Assembly (NCBI RefSeq): GCF_014640175.1
Contig: NZ_BMGL01000007.1
Coordinates: 124,001-188,000 of the forward strand
Direction of reading: 5' to 3'
Length of the DNA: 64,000 bases
Origin: Psychroflexus salis
Lineage (GTDB): Bacteria > Bacteroidota > Bacteroidia > Flavobacteriales > Flavobacteriaceae
Shown here: positions 1-9,376 of the stretch, one piece after another
How the letters are laid out: each line of letters opens with the position of its first letter
Position numbering within the stretch: position 1 is the first letter of the stretch
Translations under genes and position numbers: made by a program
The notes under the pieces: generated by a model
Told to the model about the DNA's origin: nothing
The model's database searches: none
What the model saw: only the letters and a program-made list of their open reading frames with translations

Positions 1-21
1 TAATTTTATACTTAATTTTTC

Positions 22-59
22 AAAAAAAAATCCTTGCCTAAGCTTTGCAAGGATTTTTT
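22..59. terminator. Bidirectional hairpin terminator
   Basis: A stem of about 12 bp (26-37 with 47-58, core TCCTTGC/GCAAGGA) is flanked by an A-tract on the left and a T-tract on the right, so it could stop transcription from either side. It lies about 30 bases past the stop codon of the minus-strand thioredoxin-like gene. Confidence 0.8.
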
Positions 60-90
60 ATAATTTACAATTACGATGTATTTAAATAGC

Positions 91-624
91 TTAAAAAGTA
101 GGCTCGAATTTTTGTTGATATTTTTGCCAAGCTTCTTCGGTGGTTAATTCTTTATAATCATCGTTCACCATCATTTTTAAGTACAACTCTAATTGTTGAG
201 GTGTTTTATAACCAACCACAGGAGCAATTACATTTCCTTTTTCATCAAAAAACACCAAGGTTGGATAGGCCGATATTTTTAATGCATTGGCCAAAAAATG
301 TTGCGCATTTCTACCTTTTCTATTGGGGTCGTGGTTAGGATTGGTATATTCAAAATCCTTGTACATAATTTTTTCAGTACCTTCTGCATTAAATTTCACA
401 GGATAAAAATGCTTATTCAAATAAGCTGCTACTTTGGGATGATTCAATGTTTTCTTGTCTAAAGTTTTACAAGGACCGCACCAATCGGTGTAGGCATCCA
501 TAAAAATTTTCTTGGGTTTTTTTTCTTGCGCTGCTAGCGCTTCATTCATGCTCATCCAATTTACGTTTTGGGAAAAAACCCCAATGGTATAAAGCATGGC
601 TATTAAGATTACAAAACTTTTCAT
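91..624 (-). CDS. Secreted thioredoxin-family protein
   Basis: This 177-residue protein has an N-terminal signal peptide (hydrophobic residues 3-18, likely cut after FSQ) and a thioredoxin fold with the redox motif WCGPC (Cys49 and Cys52). A cis-proline region follows at 'AYPTLVFF'. It probably works as a thiol-disulfide reductase or isomerase in the periplasm, but its partner cannot be told from sequence. It follows a POT peptide transporter on the same strand with a gap of 46 bases, so the two may be co-transcribed. It is a short single-domain thioredoxin-like protein of the kind common in Bacteroidota, not a TlpA with an extra N-terminal domain. Family assignment is secure; substrate is unknown. 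Confidence 0.88.
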   Translation of the reverse strand: MKSFVILIAMLYTIGVFSQNVNWMSMNEALAAQEKKPKKIFMDAYTDWCGPCKTLDKKTLNHPKVAAYLNKHFYPVKFNAEGTEKIMYKDFEYTNPNHDPNRKGRNAQHFLANALKISAYPTLVFFDEKGNVIAPVVGYKTPQQLELYLKMMVNDDYKELTTEEAWQKYQQKFEPTF

Positions 625-670
625 TTTTAATTGTCTTTATATACTAACGGGTGTAAATTTAAAATAGTAC

Positions 671-2773
671 TTACCGAACCCCATGCATTAATTTTTTCAA
701 AAGTGGGTTTAGCACAATAGCAAGCAAACCTAACGCAGCTGGAACTAAGGTAAAAATTAAGAAGAAGGTAGTCATGCTATATTCAGCTGTAATTTTATCG
801 ATTTGTCCACCCAAAGTCCCTGCCAATTTGTTGCCAATAGCTATGGCTATATACCAAATACCAAACATCATAGCAATCATCCTTCCTGGCACCAATTTAC
901 TAATGTACGAAAGCGCAACAGGCGACAAACACAATTCTCCTAAGGTATGGAACAGGTAGGCTAAAATTAACCAAATAATACTTACGGAAGCTACCTTTGC
1001 ACCTTGGTCTATTCCTAACGAACCAAAAGCTAAAGCGGCAAAACCCAAACCGAGTAAAATTAAACCTAAGCCATACTTCATCGCTCCAGACGGATTGCGT
1101 TTGCTCTCCCACCATTTCGAAAACAGCGGTGCAAACATAATGATGAAAAGCGAATTGAGAATTAAAAACCAGGTAGCTGGAATTTCAATTTCATTTTCTT
1201 TAATTTGCTTAATCTCTGCATTTACTATTCCTGTACTTTCTCCTTGTTCTGTGGCTTCTCGAATTCTATTTTCAGTAGCTTCATTTAGGTAAATAAAATT
1301 TCCTTTTTTATCTACATCAATTACTTTCATTTTATCTCCAACTTTAAAGTCAATCGGTTCAATAATGGTTACTTCTTTTTGTATAACCTGATCATCAACA
1401 CTCAACTCAAAATCTTCAGTTATCGGAATTATTTCTTTTTTAATACTTCCTTCTTTATCTACAAGTGGCTTCCCATTTTTATCGAGCATTGTTTTTTCAA
1501 CCACTTCATAATTGGCAATGTAAGCTGAAGAATTTAAATCGCGATTAATCATCCAAATCACTAATCCCCAAATTAAAATAAAGCTGATTCCCAAGGTAAT
1601 ATTAGCGATAGGATAATTTTTAAAGGTTTGTTTAAAAAGTAAAATCAACACCCAAGTAATAATACCAATAGGAACAACGGTAATAAGAATATTAGCGATT
1701 AAGAAAACCGTGTACCAATTTCCAGCCATAATTCGGTCGGTATAATCTTTAGCAAAAATCGTCATTGATCCACCAGCTTGCTCAAAACACGTCCAGAAAC
1801 AAACAGTAAATAGCGCAAAGAAAATGATAGCTACCATACGGTCGCGTACTTTTGCTGGATAGCGAATAATTCTTAAGAATAAAACCAATAAAAAGGCAAA
1901 TAAAGCAGTAAGAGCAGTTGCTGTAGATAAATCGGTTTCTCCAAACATTAAAACACTGTTGTTACCAATTATGGAAACCGGGTCGTTAATGATCCAAACC
2001 AATCCTAGCACAACGGCAATTCCGATTAGCAGTTTATCTAAAAAGGTAAACGGATTGAGTTTGTCGCCTTTAAACTCTAATTTAGCAGCCTTATCTTCGT
2101 CTGATTCGTCTTCTTCTTTAGTGGGTTTTAGTCCTGCTTTGCCAAAAATATTTCTAGCAAAATAAAACTGAAGCATACCGAAAAGCATAAAAATTCCGGC
2201 TAGTCCAAAACCAAAACTCCACCCGATTTTTTCGCCTAAATAGCCACAAAGCAAAATTCCTAAAAAAGCCCCTGCATTTACACCCATGTAAAAAATGGTA
2301 TATGCACCGTCTTTTTTATCGGGATGTTTTTGGTATAGTTCTGAAATAATAGATGTGATATTGGGTTTAAAAAAACCATTCCCAATAATCAACAAAGCAA
2401 TTCCTAGATACATGAAAAAATGAGCAAATTCTAGAGCCATAGAAGCATGACCAAGTGTCATAATTATTGCTCCAATAACCACAGCTTTTTGGTAGCCCAT
2501 GTATTTATCGGCTAAATAGCCACCAAGAATAGGTGTTAAATACACCAACGAAGTATACGTTCCATACAATGCTAAAGCGTGTTCGCGGGGCCAATCCCAG
2601 CCACCAAGCCCAAACGAACTGACTAAAAATAAAACTAAAATAGCACGCATTCCATAGTAAGAAAAACGCTCCCACATTTCGGTAAAAAACAACACAAAAA
2701 GTCCCGCAGGATGCCCTAAAACTTGTGTATCGAAAAAATTAAACGGTTGTTGGTGTTCAAGGTTGGTTTTCAT
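671..2773 (-). CDS. POT/PTR family proton-coupled oligopeptide transporter (long form)
   Basis: This is a 700-residue major-facilitator protein of the proton-dependent oligopeptide transporter family. It imports di- and tripeptides across the inner membrane. Diagnostic motifs are ExxERFSYYGMRAIL at residues 32-46, the PTR2 signature FYMGVNAGA at 161-169, and EQAGGS at 331-336. About 120 hydrophilic residues (about 411-532) are inserted between two late membrane segments, which makes it longer than the usual bacterial POT of roughly 450-500 residues. The insert is rich in Lys, Asp and Glu and probably lies outside the membrane. A second POT gene lies upstream on the same strand, separated by a repeat element. 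The cluster with a dipeptidyl peptidase suggests uptake of peptides released outside the cytoplasm. Confidence 0.93.
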   Translation of the reverse strand: MKTNLEHQQPFNFFDTQVLGHPAGLFVLFFTEMWERFSYYGMRAILVLFLVSSFGLGGWDWPREHALALYGTYTSLVYLTPILGGYLADKYMGYQKAVVIGAIIMTLGHASMALEFAHFFMYLGIALLIIGNGFFKPNITSIISELYQKHPDKKDGAYTIFYMGVNAGAFLGILLCGYLGEKIGWSFGFGLAGIFMLFGMLQFYFARNIFGKAGLKPTKEEDESDEDKAAKLEFKGDKLNPFTFLDKLLIGIAVVLGLVWIINDPVSIIGNNSVLMFGETDLSTATALTALFAFLLVLFLRIIRYPAKVRDRMVAIIFFALFTVCFWTCFEQAGGSMTIFAKDYTDRIMAGNWYTVFLIANILITVVPIGIITWVLILLFKQTFKNYPIANITLGISFILIWGLVIWMINRDLNSSAYIANYEVVEKTMLDKNGKPLVDKEGSIKKEIIPITEDFELSVDDQVIQKEVTIIEPIDFKVGDKMKVIDVDKKGNFIYLNEATENRIREATEQGESTGIVNAEIKQIKENEIEIPATWFLILNSLFIIMFAPLFSKWWESKRNPSGAMKYGLGLILLGLGFAALAFGSLGIDQGAKVASVSIIWLILAYLFHTLGELCLSPVALSYISKLVPGRMIAMMFGIWYIAIAIGNKLAGTLGGQIDKITAEYSMTTFFLIFTLVPAALGLLAIVLNPLLKKLMHGVR

Positions 2774-2836
2774 GATTTTTCAATCTTTATTACAAGTTTG
2801 CAAAATAAATCATTTTTGTTAATTATCATCATCTTT

Positions 2837-2945
2837 TGGGCGTGTCCGTTTTCTAAAACGGGACCGGGCTATCCGCTACAAGTCCTCGCTCGTATCTCGC
2901 TGTGGGCTTTTCACTTCTATCCCTCACGCGGAACGCTTGATTTTT
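2837..2945. repeat. Putative interspersed intergenic repeat (REP-like)
   Basis: Between the two POT genes lies a stretch clearly richer in GC than its surroundings. It begins with a short hairpin (CCGTTTT at 2846-2852 with AAAACGG at 2855-2861), followed by GGGCTATCCGCTACAAGTC and then GGGCTTTTCACTTCTATCCC. From memory, closely similar strings recur between genes in many Flavobacteriia genomes. Only this copy and a degenerate relative near 52.3 kb are visible here. The open frame crossing it on the plus strand shows no protein-family features. Confidence 0.6.
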
Positions 2946-3062
2946 CTTAAAAAAGTAAATCTTACAAAAGTTAAACCTCACAAGTTTTTAAAATCTGTGG
3001 GGTTTGTCTTGTTTTTTCAATTCTTAAGAAGAATAGGTTTAAATTTGCATAACTACAAATAC

Positions 3063-4997
3063 CTACTTTACTTCATCATCGGCTAATTCAAAGCCTTCGG
3101 TTTCAAGTCCTTCAATTTCTTTTTCTTCTGCTCCATGGGTTAAGCGTTTTAATGGTTTTAATAACAAAATTACTAAAACACCAAAAGCAACCGTAAAAAT
3201 TACGATACCAGCGAATGTTTTAAATTCTAAGTCGGTTTGAAACTGGTCTACATCTACACGGCCATAGTAGGCACCTTCTTTAAAATCGAATTTTAAATAG
3301 GTAAGTAATGGATTTTCTTGCGTAGGTTTATACTCTTCAATGCGTTCTCTAAGTATATCTTCTGCATTTTTAGATGAAGATACATACGAAAAAACTGAAT
3401 TTACTTGCTTACCTGTTGCAGCTTCAATAAAGCTTAATTGATTATTAGCATTTATAAACAATTCAGTTTTTATAGTAAATGCCTTGTTTTCTGAAAAGAT
3501 TTTATCTGAATTTTCAACAAAAGGACTCAGCTTTTCAGGTGAAGCATCTAGCTTAATTTCGATGCGTTCAGCTTGTGAAGATTCGCCTATTACTCCAGCC
3601 ACCTTATTTCCTAATCCGGTAGCTGCAAAGTAAAGTCCCATCATTAAAGCACCATAACGTAAGGGAGCTAATTTGGTAATGAAGGATAAGGCTACTGGCG
3701 AAGCAGAAAGCTCACCAATGGTATGTAATAAATAAGCAAAAACTAGCCAGTACAAAGCTGCTTCTCCGTTATTTTCATATTCCATGGTAGCAAAAACCAT
3801 AAATACAAAACCCAGTCCCATAATAATTACGCCAACGGCCATTTTAAAGATAGATGAAGCTTCTTTGCCTTTGTTTTTCATCCAAGACCAAAAGAGTGCA
3901 ACCGGAATACCAAATAAGATGATATAAGTTGGATTTAAAGACTGAAAGAAGGCTGCAGGAATTTCCCAACCGGATTCAATAGAAGGTAAGAATGTTAGAA
4001 ATTCGGGTATAATGCGGTCTGTTTTTTGTTCTGCATAAATATTCAATAAACCACCAGCCTGTTCAAAAGCGCCCCAAAACACAATTACAATTAAAAAGGA
4101 AAGCAATAAAACCACAAAACGATCTTTTTCAACTTTACCTGTTAAGTCTTGGTAAACTGTCATCATAAAACCAACTACAATCGACAAGAAAATGAAGAAT
4201 ACAATATAGGCTGCAACTTCAGTTTCCATTAATTGAATAGGGGCAAATACAGAAACAGCCAAGAGTAAAATTAAAACAACTAAAGTTTTTTTGGTGTTTA
4301 ACATTTGGCTAAATATTTCACCAATAGACACCGATTGATCTTGCGTGTTGGTTTTGTCTGGAGCGTTTCCTACATGGGCTAAATATTTTTGGCCAAATAC
4401 ATACACCAATTGTCCTAAGACCATGCCAATGGCAGCTAAGCCAAATCCATAGTGCCAACCGTAAGCATTAGCTACAATACCCACTAAAATGGCAGCTGCA
4501 GCGGCACCTATGTTTATACCGATATAAAAAATGGAGAAACCTTTATCTCTTCTAGGGTCGCCTTCTTTGTACAAACCACCTACCATAGTAGAGATGTTGG
4601 GTTTTAACATACCAACCCCTAAAACAATTAATCCTAAGCCCGTAAAAAACGCCCAATCTTGTTCTATAGAAAGTACGCCATGACCAGCAACCAAAAGCCA
4701 ACCGCCAATCATAACTGATTTTTTTTGACCTAAAATTTTATCGGCTATAATTCCGCCAGGAATGGACACTACATATACCAACATGGTATACCAACCGTAA
4801 ATAGCCAAAGCTTTTCCTTCTTCCCAGCCTAAACCAGGATTTGCTGAGCTTACTTTTGCTAACATGTATAAGGTTAAAATGGCGCGCATACCGTAATACG
4901 AAAAACGCTCCCATAATTCAGTAAAAAACAAAATATAGAGACCAGTTGGGTGTCCAAAAAGTTCTCTTTTGTGTGGAGGGATTAGGGTTTGGTTCAT
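3063..4997 (-). CDS. POT/PTR family proton-coupled oligopeptide transporter
   Basis: A 644-residue paralogue of the neighbouring transporter with the same motifs: ELWERFSYYGMRAIL near residues 27-41, FYIGINIGA for PTR2, and FEQAGG in the later half. It is predicted to import small peptides with protons. Its extra hydrophilic block (about residues 470-590) sits just before the last membrane helix, a different place from the insert in the paralogue, and the C-terminus is acidic. Only about 24 bases separate its start from the small gene upstream, so it is likely in one operon with the dipeptidyl peptidase. Family assignment is secure; peptide preference is not visible. Confidence 0.93.
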   Translation of the reverse strand: MNQTLIPPHKRELFGHPTGLYILFFTELWERFSYYGMRAILTLYMLAKVSSANPGLGWEEGKALAIYGWYTMLVYVVSIPGGIIADKILGQKKSVMIGGWLLVAGHGVLSIEQDWAFFTGLGLIVLGVGMLKPNISTMVGGLYKEGDPRRDKGFSIFYIGINIGAAAAAILVGIVANAYGWHYGFGLAAIGMVLGQLVYVFGQKYLAHVGNAPDKTNTQDQSVSIGEIFSQMLNTKKTLVVLILLLAVSVFAPIQLMETEVAAYIVFFIFLSIVVGFMMTVYQDLTGKVEKDRFVVLLLSFLIVIVFWGAFEQAGGLLNIYAEQKTDRIIPEFLTFLPSIESGWEIPAAFFQSLNPTYIILFGIPVALFWSWMKNKGKEASSIFKMAVGVIIMGLGFVFMVFATMEYENNGEAALYWLVFAYLLHTIGELSASPVALSFITKLAPLRYGALMMGLYFAATGLGNKVAGVIGESSQAERIEIKLDASPEKLSPFVENSDKIFSENKAFTIKTELFINANNQLSFIEAATGKQVNSVFSYVSSSKNAEDILRERIEEYKPTQENPLLTYLKFDFKEGAYYGRVDVDQFQTDLEFKTFAGIVIFTVAFGVLVILLLKPLKRLTHGAEEKEIEGLETEGFELADDEVK

Positions 4998-5021
4998 GAT
5001 GTATAGCTTATTTTTTATTTT

Positions 5022-5228
5022 CTAAGTGTCTTTCAAATCTTTATGAATCAACAAAAAGTTGCCTTTGTTTCTTTCTTCGAAGCTCAATTTACCTTTTGGT
5101 GGAAATAAGGTATTAATTTTTCTAGATAGCTTCAAAAACTGCATAAAGCGATCTTCACCAGAAAGTTTTAAAAATGCTTCTTGTTGTAACTTTTTACTTT
5201 CTTCTTTGGTTTGAAAACAAATTTCCAT
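5022..5228 (-). CDS. Small conserved hypothetical protein
   Basis: This 68-residue soluble, highly charged protein has no signal peptide, membrane segment or motif I can name. Its start codon overlaps the stop codon of the upstream dipeptidyl peptidase by one base (TAATG on the minus strand), and the POT transporter follows 24 bases later. Translational coupling inside a peptide-use operon argues that it is a real gene. Function is unknown. Confidence 0.6.
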   Translation of the reverse strand: MEICFQTKEESKKLQQEAFLKLSGEDRFMQFLKLSRKINTLFPPKGKLSFEERNKGNFLLIHKDLKDT

Positions 5229-7402
5229 TATAAGTTTTCTAAAATAAAATCAGTCATTAAATTATATAAATGCAAGCGTGTGTTACCGCCGTAAATACCG
5301 TGATTCTTGTCAGGATAAATTCTCCAATCAAATTGTTTGTTGGCTTGTATTAAAGCTTCAATGAGTTGCATTGAGTTTTGTACGTGTACATTATCGTCTC
5401 CGCCACCATGAATTAATAAATACTTGCCTTTTAGTTTGTTTACATGGCTTATGGGTGAATTGTTATCGTAACCTGAAGGATTTTCTTGTGGAGTGGTCAT
5501 GTAACGTTCAGTATAAATGGTGTCGTAAAAACGCCAGCTGGTCACTGGAGCAACGGCAATGGCTGTAGAAAAAACATCATTGGATTGAAAAATAGCATTC
5601 GATGCCATAAACCCACCATAACTCCAACCCCAAATACCAATTCGATTAGCATCTATCCAAGGTTTGTTTCCTAAAATTCGAGCGGCTTCGGTTTGGTCTT
5701 CTAATTCAAATTTACCCAATTCCTTTTGCGTAATTTTTTTGAAATCTCTTCCTTTATAGCCTGTTCCGCGTCCGTCTACACAAACTACAATATAACCTTT
5801 ATTAGCAAGCATTTGAAACCAATAATCGTTACTCCCCATAAAGGTGTTGGATACGGATTGAGAGCCTGGACCTGAATATTGATACATGAACAATGGATAT
5901 TTTTTACTCGCATCAAAATCTGTTGGTTTTACCATCCACATATTGAGTTCATTTCCGTTGACTTCTATGCTTGAAATTTCTTTTTCTGAAAAATCGTACT
6001 GACTAATTTTATTTTTCAATTCGTCATTATTTTCTATCAATCGAATTTGATTTCCATTTTTAGCATCATGTAAAGTGTAAACTGGTGGTTGCTCTACATT
6101 TTGATAAGTGTTGATAAAGTAAGTGAAATCTGTTGAAAATGAAGCCGAATTTGTACCTTCTAAAGCAGCTAATTCTTTTTTATACTTACCATTAGTTTTT
6201 GTAGAATACACTCCACGGTTTACGCTTCCATTTTCGGTAGACTGATAAAATATGCGTTTGGAATCGGCATCGTACCCGTAATAATTGGTTACTTCCCAAT
6301 TTCCCTGAGTAATTTGATTTCTTAATTTACCGTCTGCATTGTAGTGATAAATATGGTTCCAACCATCTTTCTCACTCGTCCAAATAAAGCTGTTGTCTGC
6401 TAAAAAGGTTAAATCAAAATCTACATCTACATAAGCTTCATCTTTTTCAGATAGTACAATTTCAGATTTGTAATTTTCAGTGTCTACAAAATGTAAGTTT
6501 ATTTCATTTTGGTGTCTATTGGTAGTTTGCACACTTAAAATTTCAGCATCATTTGTCCATTGCAAACGCGGGATATATTCGTATTCGCCTAAATCGATTG
6601 CTTTGATTTTATTTGAAGCTACATCGTAAATGTGTAAACTTACTTTGGCGTTGGCTTCACCAGCTTTTGGATATTTAAAAATTTCTTGGCTCGGGTACAA
6701 ATCGTTGCCATAGGTACCATACATGTCCATAGAAAATTCGGGCACTTCGGTTTCGTCAAAACGGATAAAAGCTAGTTGACTTCCATCTTTATTCCAATCG
6801 AATGCACGTACTAGCGAAAACTCTTCTTCGTACACCCAATCCGTAACTCCGTTGATAATTTCGTTTATTTTTCCATCTTCGGTTACCTGAGTGGTTTTAT
6901 TTGAAGCTAAATCTTTGTAATATAAGTTGTTGTTTAACACAAAAGCAACTTTTTTGCCATCTGGTGAAAAGTGTGGCGACCGAATTACTTCATTAGCAAC
7001 TGGCGTTAATTTTTTGGAGTTTAAATTGTATACATGATAAATTCCTTTGGTTGATCTTCTAAAAATACGTTGAATTTGATTTCCTAAAAGGACTTTATCT
7101 TCATTTTCACTTAATGTGAAAGTTTGAAAAGCATTTAAACCTTCCATCTCATTTGAAGAAAACAAGGTGCGTACTTTTTCTCCAGTTTTATAATTATAAA
7201 TTTCTACTTTCATTTCTGCAGAAGCGCGATCGTATTCTTGCACAATGTACTCGGTGCCATTGTTTAAAGATTGTAAGGATTGCATGTAATTAGCTCGAAA
7301 AGCTCCGCCCCAAATTTCTTCTAAGCTAACTTGTTTTGTTTGAGCAAAAAGAGAACAGGAAACAATAAAAAGAACGTAAAACCAAACTTGTTTTTTGTAC
7401 AT
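5228..7402 (-). CDS. S9B family dipeptidyl peptidase (DPP-IV type)
   Basis: A 724-residue secreted serine peptidase. It has an N-terminal signal peptide (hydrophobic segment ending FAQ near residue 20), a DPP-IV N-terminal beta-propeller region (about 60-470) with the substrate-binding segment VYEEEF, and a C-terminal alpha/beta-hydrolase domain with the nucleophile motif GWSYGG. The catalytic Asp lies near GGGDDNVH and the His in DKNHG. DPP-IV enzymes remove N-terminal Xaa-Pro or Xaa-Ala dipeptides. The small protein and a POT transporter lie directly downstream, which fits periplasmic release of dipeptides followed by import. Length is normal for the family. Confidence 0.93.
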   Translation of the reverse strand: MYKKQVWFYVLFIVSCSLFAQTKQVSLEEIWGGAFRANYMQSLQSLNNGTEYIVQEYDRASAEMKVEIYNYKTGEKVRTLFSSNEMEGLNAFQTFTLSENEDKVLLGNQIQRIFRRSTKGIYHVYNLNSKKLTPVANEVIRSPHFSPDGKKVAFVLNNNLYYKDLASNKTTQVTEDGKINEIINGVTDWVYEEEFSLVRAFDWNKDGSQLAFIRFDETEVPEFSMDMYGTYGNDLYPSQEIFKYPKAGEANAKVSLHIYDVASNKIKAIDLGEYEYIPRLQWTNDAEILSVQTTNRHQNEINLHFVDTENYKSEIVLSEKDEAYVDVDFDLTFLADNSFIWTSEKDGWNHIYHYNADGKLRNQITQGNWEVTNYYGYDADSKRIFYQSTENGSVNRGVYSTKTNGKYKKELAALEGTNSASFSTDFTYFINTYQNVEQPPVYTLHDAKNGNQIRLIENNDELKNKISQYDFSEKEISSIEVNGNELNMWMVKPTDFDASKKYPLFMYQYSGPGSQSVSNTFMGSNDYWFQMLANKGYIVVCVDGRGTGYKGRDFKKITQKELGKFELEDQTEAARILGNKPWIDANRIGIWGWSYGGFMASNAIFQSNDVFSTAIAVAPVTSWRFYDTIYTERYMTTPQENPSGYDNNSPISHVNKLKGKYLLIHGGGDDNVHVQNSMQLIEALIQANKQFDWRIYPDKNHGIYGGNTRLHLYNLMTDFILENL

Positions 7403-7595
7403 ATTTAAAAAATAAATAATTGAAGTTCAATTTTACTAAAAAAAGCTAAAACAACAGCCTTTAAATTGAATTAATCCTAATCGGCTTAAAATTTTGCTTC
7501 GAGATTATTTTTAGGTTTACTTCAAACCTTCACGTAAACCATCAATTTGGTGTTAAAAAAATCCACTAAATACCAATGTTATTTAAAAATATCAA

Positions 7596-8450
7596 CTAAA
7601 GACTTTGTTGTAAATCTAACAAGCTTTTTTCCCATTCTTTAATTTCATAATTGAAAGCGGACGAAATTTTATTAGTTTGCATCACGCTAAAAGCAGGACG
7701 TTTAGCTGGAGTTTTGTAAAAATCAGTAGAAGATAAATTTACGCTGTCTAGTGCATTTGCATTTTTAAAAATAGCTTGTGCAAAATCGAACCAAGTAGCA
7801 GCACCAGAATTGCAGAAATGATAAACTCCAAATGCATCATTGTCGGCAGCAATAATCTTCAAAATTACTTTTGCAAGGTCGTTGGCATTGGTTGGGCAAC
7901 CCACTTGGTCGGTGGTAATTTTCAACTCCATGCCGCTTCCAATTTTGTTGCACATCGATTTATAAAAATTGTGTCCAAATTGAGAATACAACCACGAAGT
8001 ACGAATTATATAATGTGCTTGAAGTTGTTTTTGTATGGCTTCTTCTCCTGCTAATTTTGATGCTCCGTAAATGTTTATAGGGTCAGTAGCATCGGTTTCC
8101 TTATACGGGTTTTTAGCTGCTCCATTAAATACATAATCAGTTGAAATATGGACTAATTTGGCTTCGTACTCGCTACATAATTTCGCGATAGATTCAACCG
8201 CTTCTGCATTTACGGCAAAGGCTTTTTCTTTTTCATGTTCAGCTAAGTCAACTTGCGTATAAGCGGCAGCATTGATTACAAATTGGGGTTGGTGTTTTTT
8301 AAAAGTTTCAACTAAATTTTCAATTTGGGTAATATTACACTCTTTTGAGCTTAAAAACACGAAGTTATACTTGCTGAAATGTTTTGCCATTTCTTGCAAG
8401 CATTGCCCTAATTGTCCATTTGCACCAAAAACGATGATTTTTTCTTGCAT
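7596..8450 (-). CDS. rfbD: dTDP-4-dehydrorhamnose reductase
   Basis: A 284-residue NAD(P)-dependent short-chain reductase. It has the nucleotide-binding motif GANGQLGQ at residues 9-16, STDYVFNG, and the YxxxK pair in YGASKLAGE. It catalyses the last step of dTDP-L-rhamnose synthesis for surface polysaccharide. It follows rfbA on the same strand with a gap of 32 bases. rfbB and rfbC are not in this window, so the pathway must be completed elsewhere. Confidence 0.93.
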   Translation of the reverse strand: MQEKIIVFGANGQLGQCLQEMAKHFSKYNFVFLSSKECNITQIENLVETFKKHQPQFVINAAAYTQVDLAEHEKEKAFAVNAEAVESIAKLCSEYEAKLVHISTDYVFNGAAKNPYKETDATDPINIYGASKLAGEEAIQKQLQAHYIIRTSWLYSQFGHNFYKSMCNKIGSGMELKITTDQVGCPTNANDLAKVILKIIAADNDAFGVYHFCNSGAATWFDFAQAIFKNANALDSVNLSSTDFYKTPAKRPAFSVMQTNKISSAFNYEIKEWEKSLLDLQQSL

Positions 8451-8482
8451 AAATTCAGTAAAAGATAGATGCTATTTCTTCG

Positions 8483-9337
8483 TTATTTAACTTGTATGTT
8501 TTTGCCGTAGCCACTTTTCATTAAAGGTTGGATTATTTCTTTTAATTGCGCTTTAGAAATGTATCCCATTTTGTAGGCTGTATGTTCTGGTGAACCGATT
8601 TTTAAACCTTGGCGTTCTTCAATAACTTCAACAAATTGGGCAGCTTGCATTAAAGAAGTAAAAGTTCCTGTATCGAGCCAAGCTGTTCCATGGTCTAAAA
8701 TACTCACGTTTAGTTTGCCATTTTGTAAATAGGCATTGTTAAGGTCGGTAATTTCTAATTCGCCACGATCGCTTGGTTTAATATTTTTAGCAATTTTTAC
8801 CACATCGTTATCGTAAAAGTAAATTCCGGGTACTGCGTAGTTCGATTTTGGATGTTTGGGTTTTTCTTCGATAGAAAGTACTTTGCCGTTTTCGTCGAAA
8901 TCTACAACTCCATATCGGCCTGGATCGTGAACGTGGTAGGCGTAAATTATTCCGCCATCGGGATCGTTGTTTTGTTGAAGTAGTTTATCTAATCCTGAAC
9001 CATAAAAAATATTATCGCCCAAAATTAAAGCTACCTTGTCTTTACCGATAAATTCTTCACCAATAATAAAAGCTTCTGCAAGTCCATTAGGATTTTCCTG
9101 CACTGCATATTCAAATTGGCAACCCAATTTAGAGCCGTCGCCGAGTAATTTTTCAAATAAAGGTAAATCTACTGGTGTTGAAATGATTAATATTTCGCGA
9201 ATTCCAGCAGACATTAGAGTAGAAAGTGGATAATAAATCATCGGTTTATCATACACGGGCATTAATTGTTTGCTTACTGTTAGCGTTAAAGGATGCAGTC
9301 GTGTTCCGCTTCCACCAGCCAAAATAATTCCTTTCAT
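8483..9337 (-). CDS. rfbA: Glucose-1-phosphate thymidylyltransferase
   Basis: This 284-residue nucleotidyltransferase begins [18 protein letters not shown], the signature of RmlA/RfbA. It also shows [17 protein letters not shown] and the metal-binding segment LGDNIF. It joins glucose-1-phosphate and dTTP to make dTDP-glucose, the first step of dTDP-rhamnose synthesis. The next gene on the strand, rfbD, catalyses the final step. A -7-like box (TACATTTG on the minus strand, 9364-9371) lies just upstream, inside the end of the preceding gene's spacer. The length is typical. Confidence 0.95.
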   Translation of the reverse strand: MKGIILAGGSGTRLHPLTLTVSKQLMPVYDKPMIYYPLSTLMSAGIREILIISTPVDLPLFEKLLGDGSKLGCQFEYAVQENPNGLAEAFIIGEEFIGKDKVALILGDNIFYGSGLDKLLQQNNDPDGGIIYAYHVHDPGRYGVVDFDENGKVLSIEEKPKHPKSNYAVPGIYFYDNDVVKIAKNIKPSDRGELEITDLNNAYLQNGKLNVSILDHGTAWLDTGTFTSLMQAAQFVEVIEERQGLKIGSPEHTAYKMGYISKAQLKEIIQPLMKSGYGKNIQVK

Positions 9338-9376
9338 ATTCGTATAAGATTAATTAGTTACTTCAAATGTATAATT

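Noticed and set aside
2723-2950. Plus-strand open frame of 75 codons across the intergenic repeat
   Set aside because: It overlaps the transporter start and consists mostly of GC-rich repeat sequence; the translation has no protein-like features.
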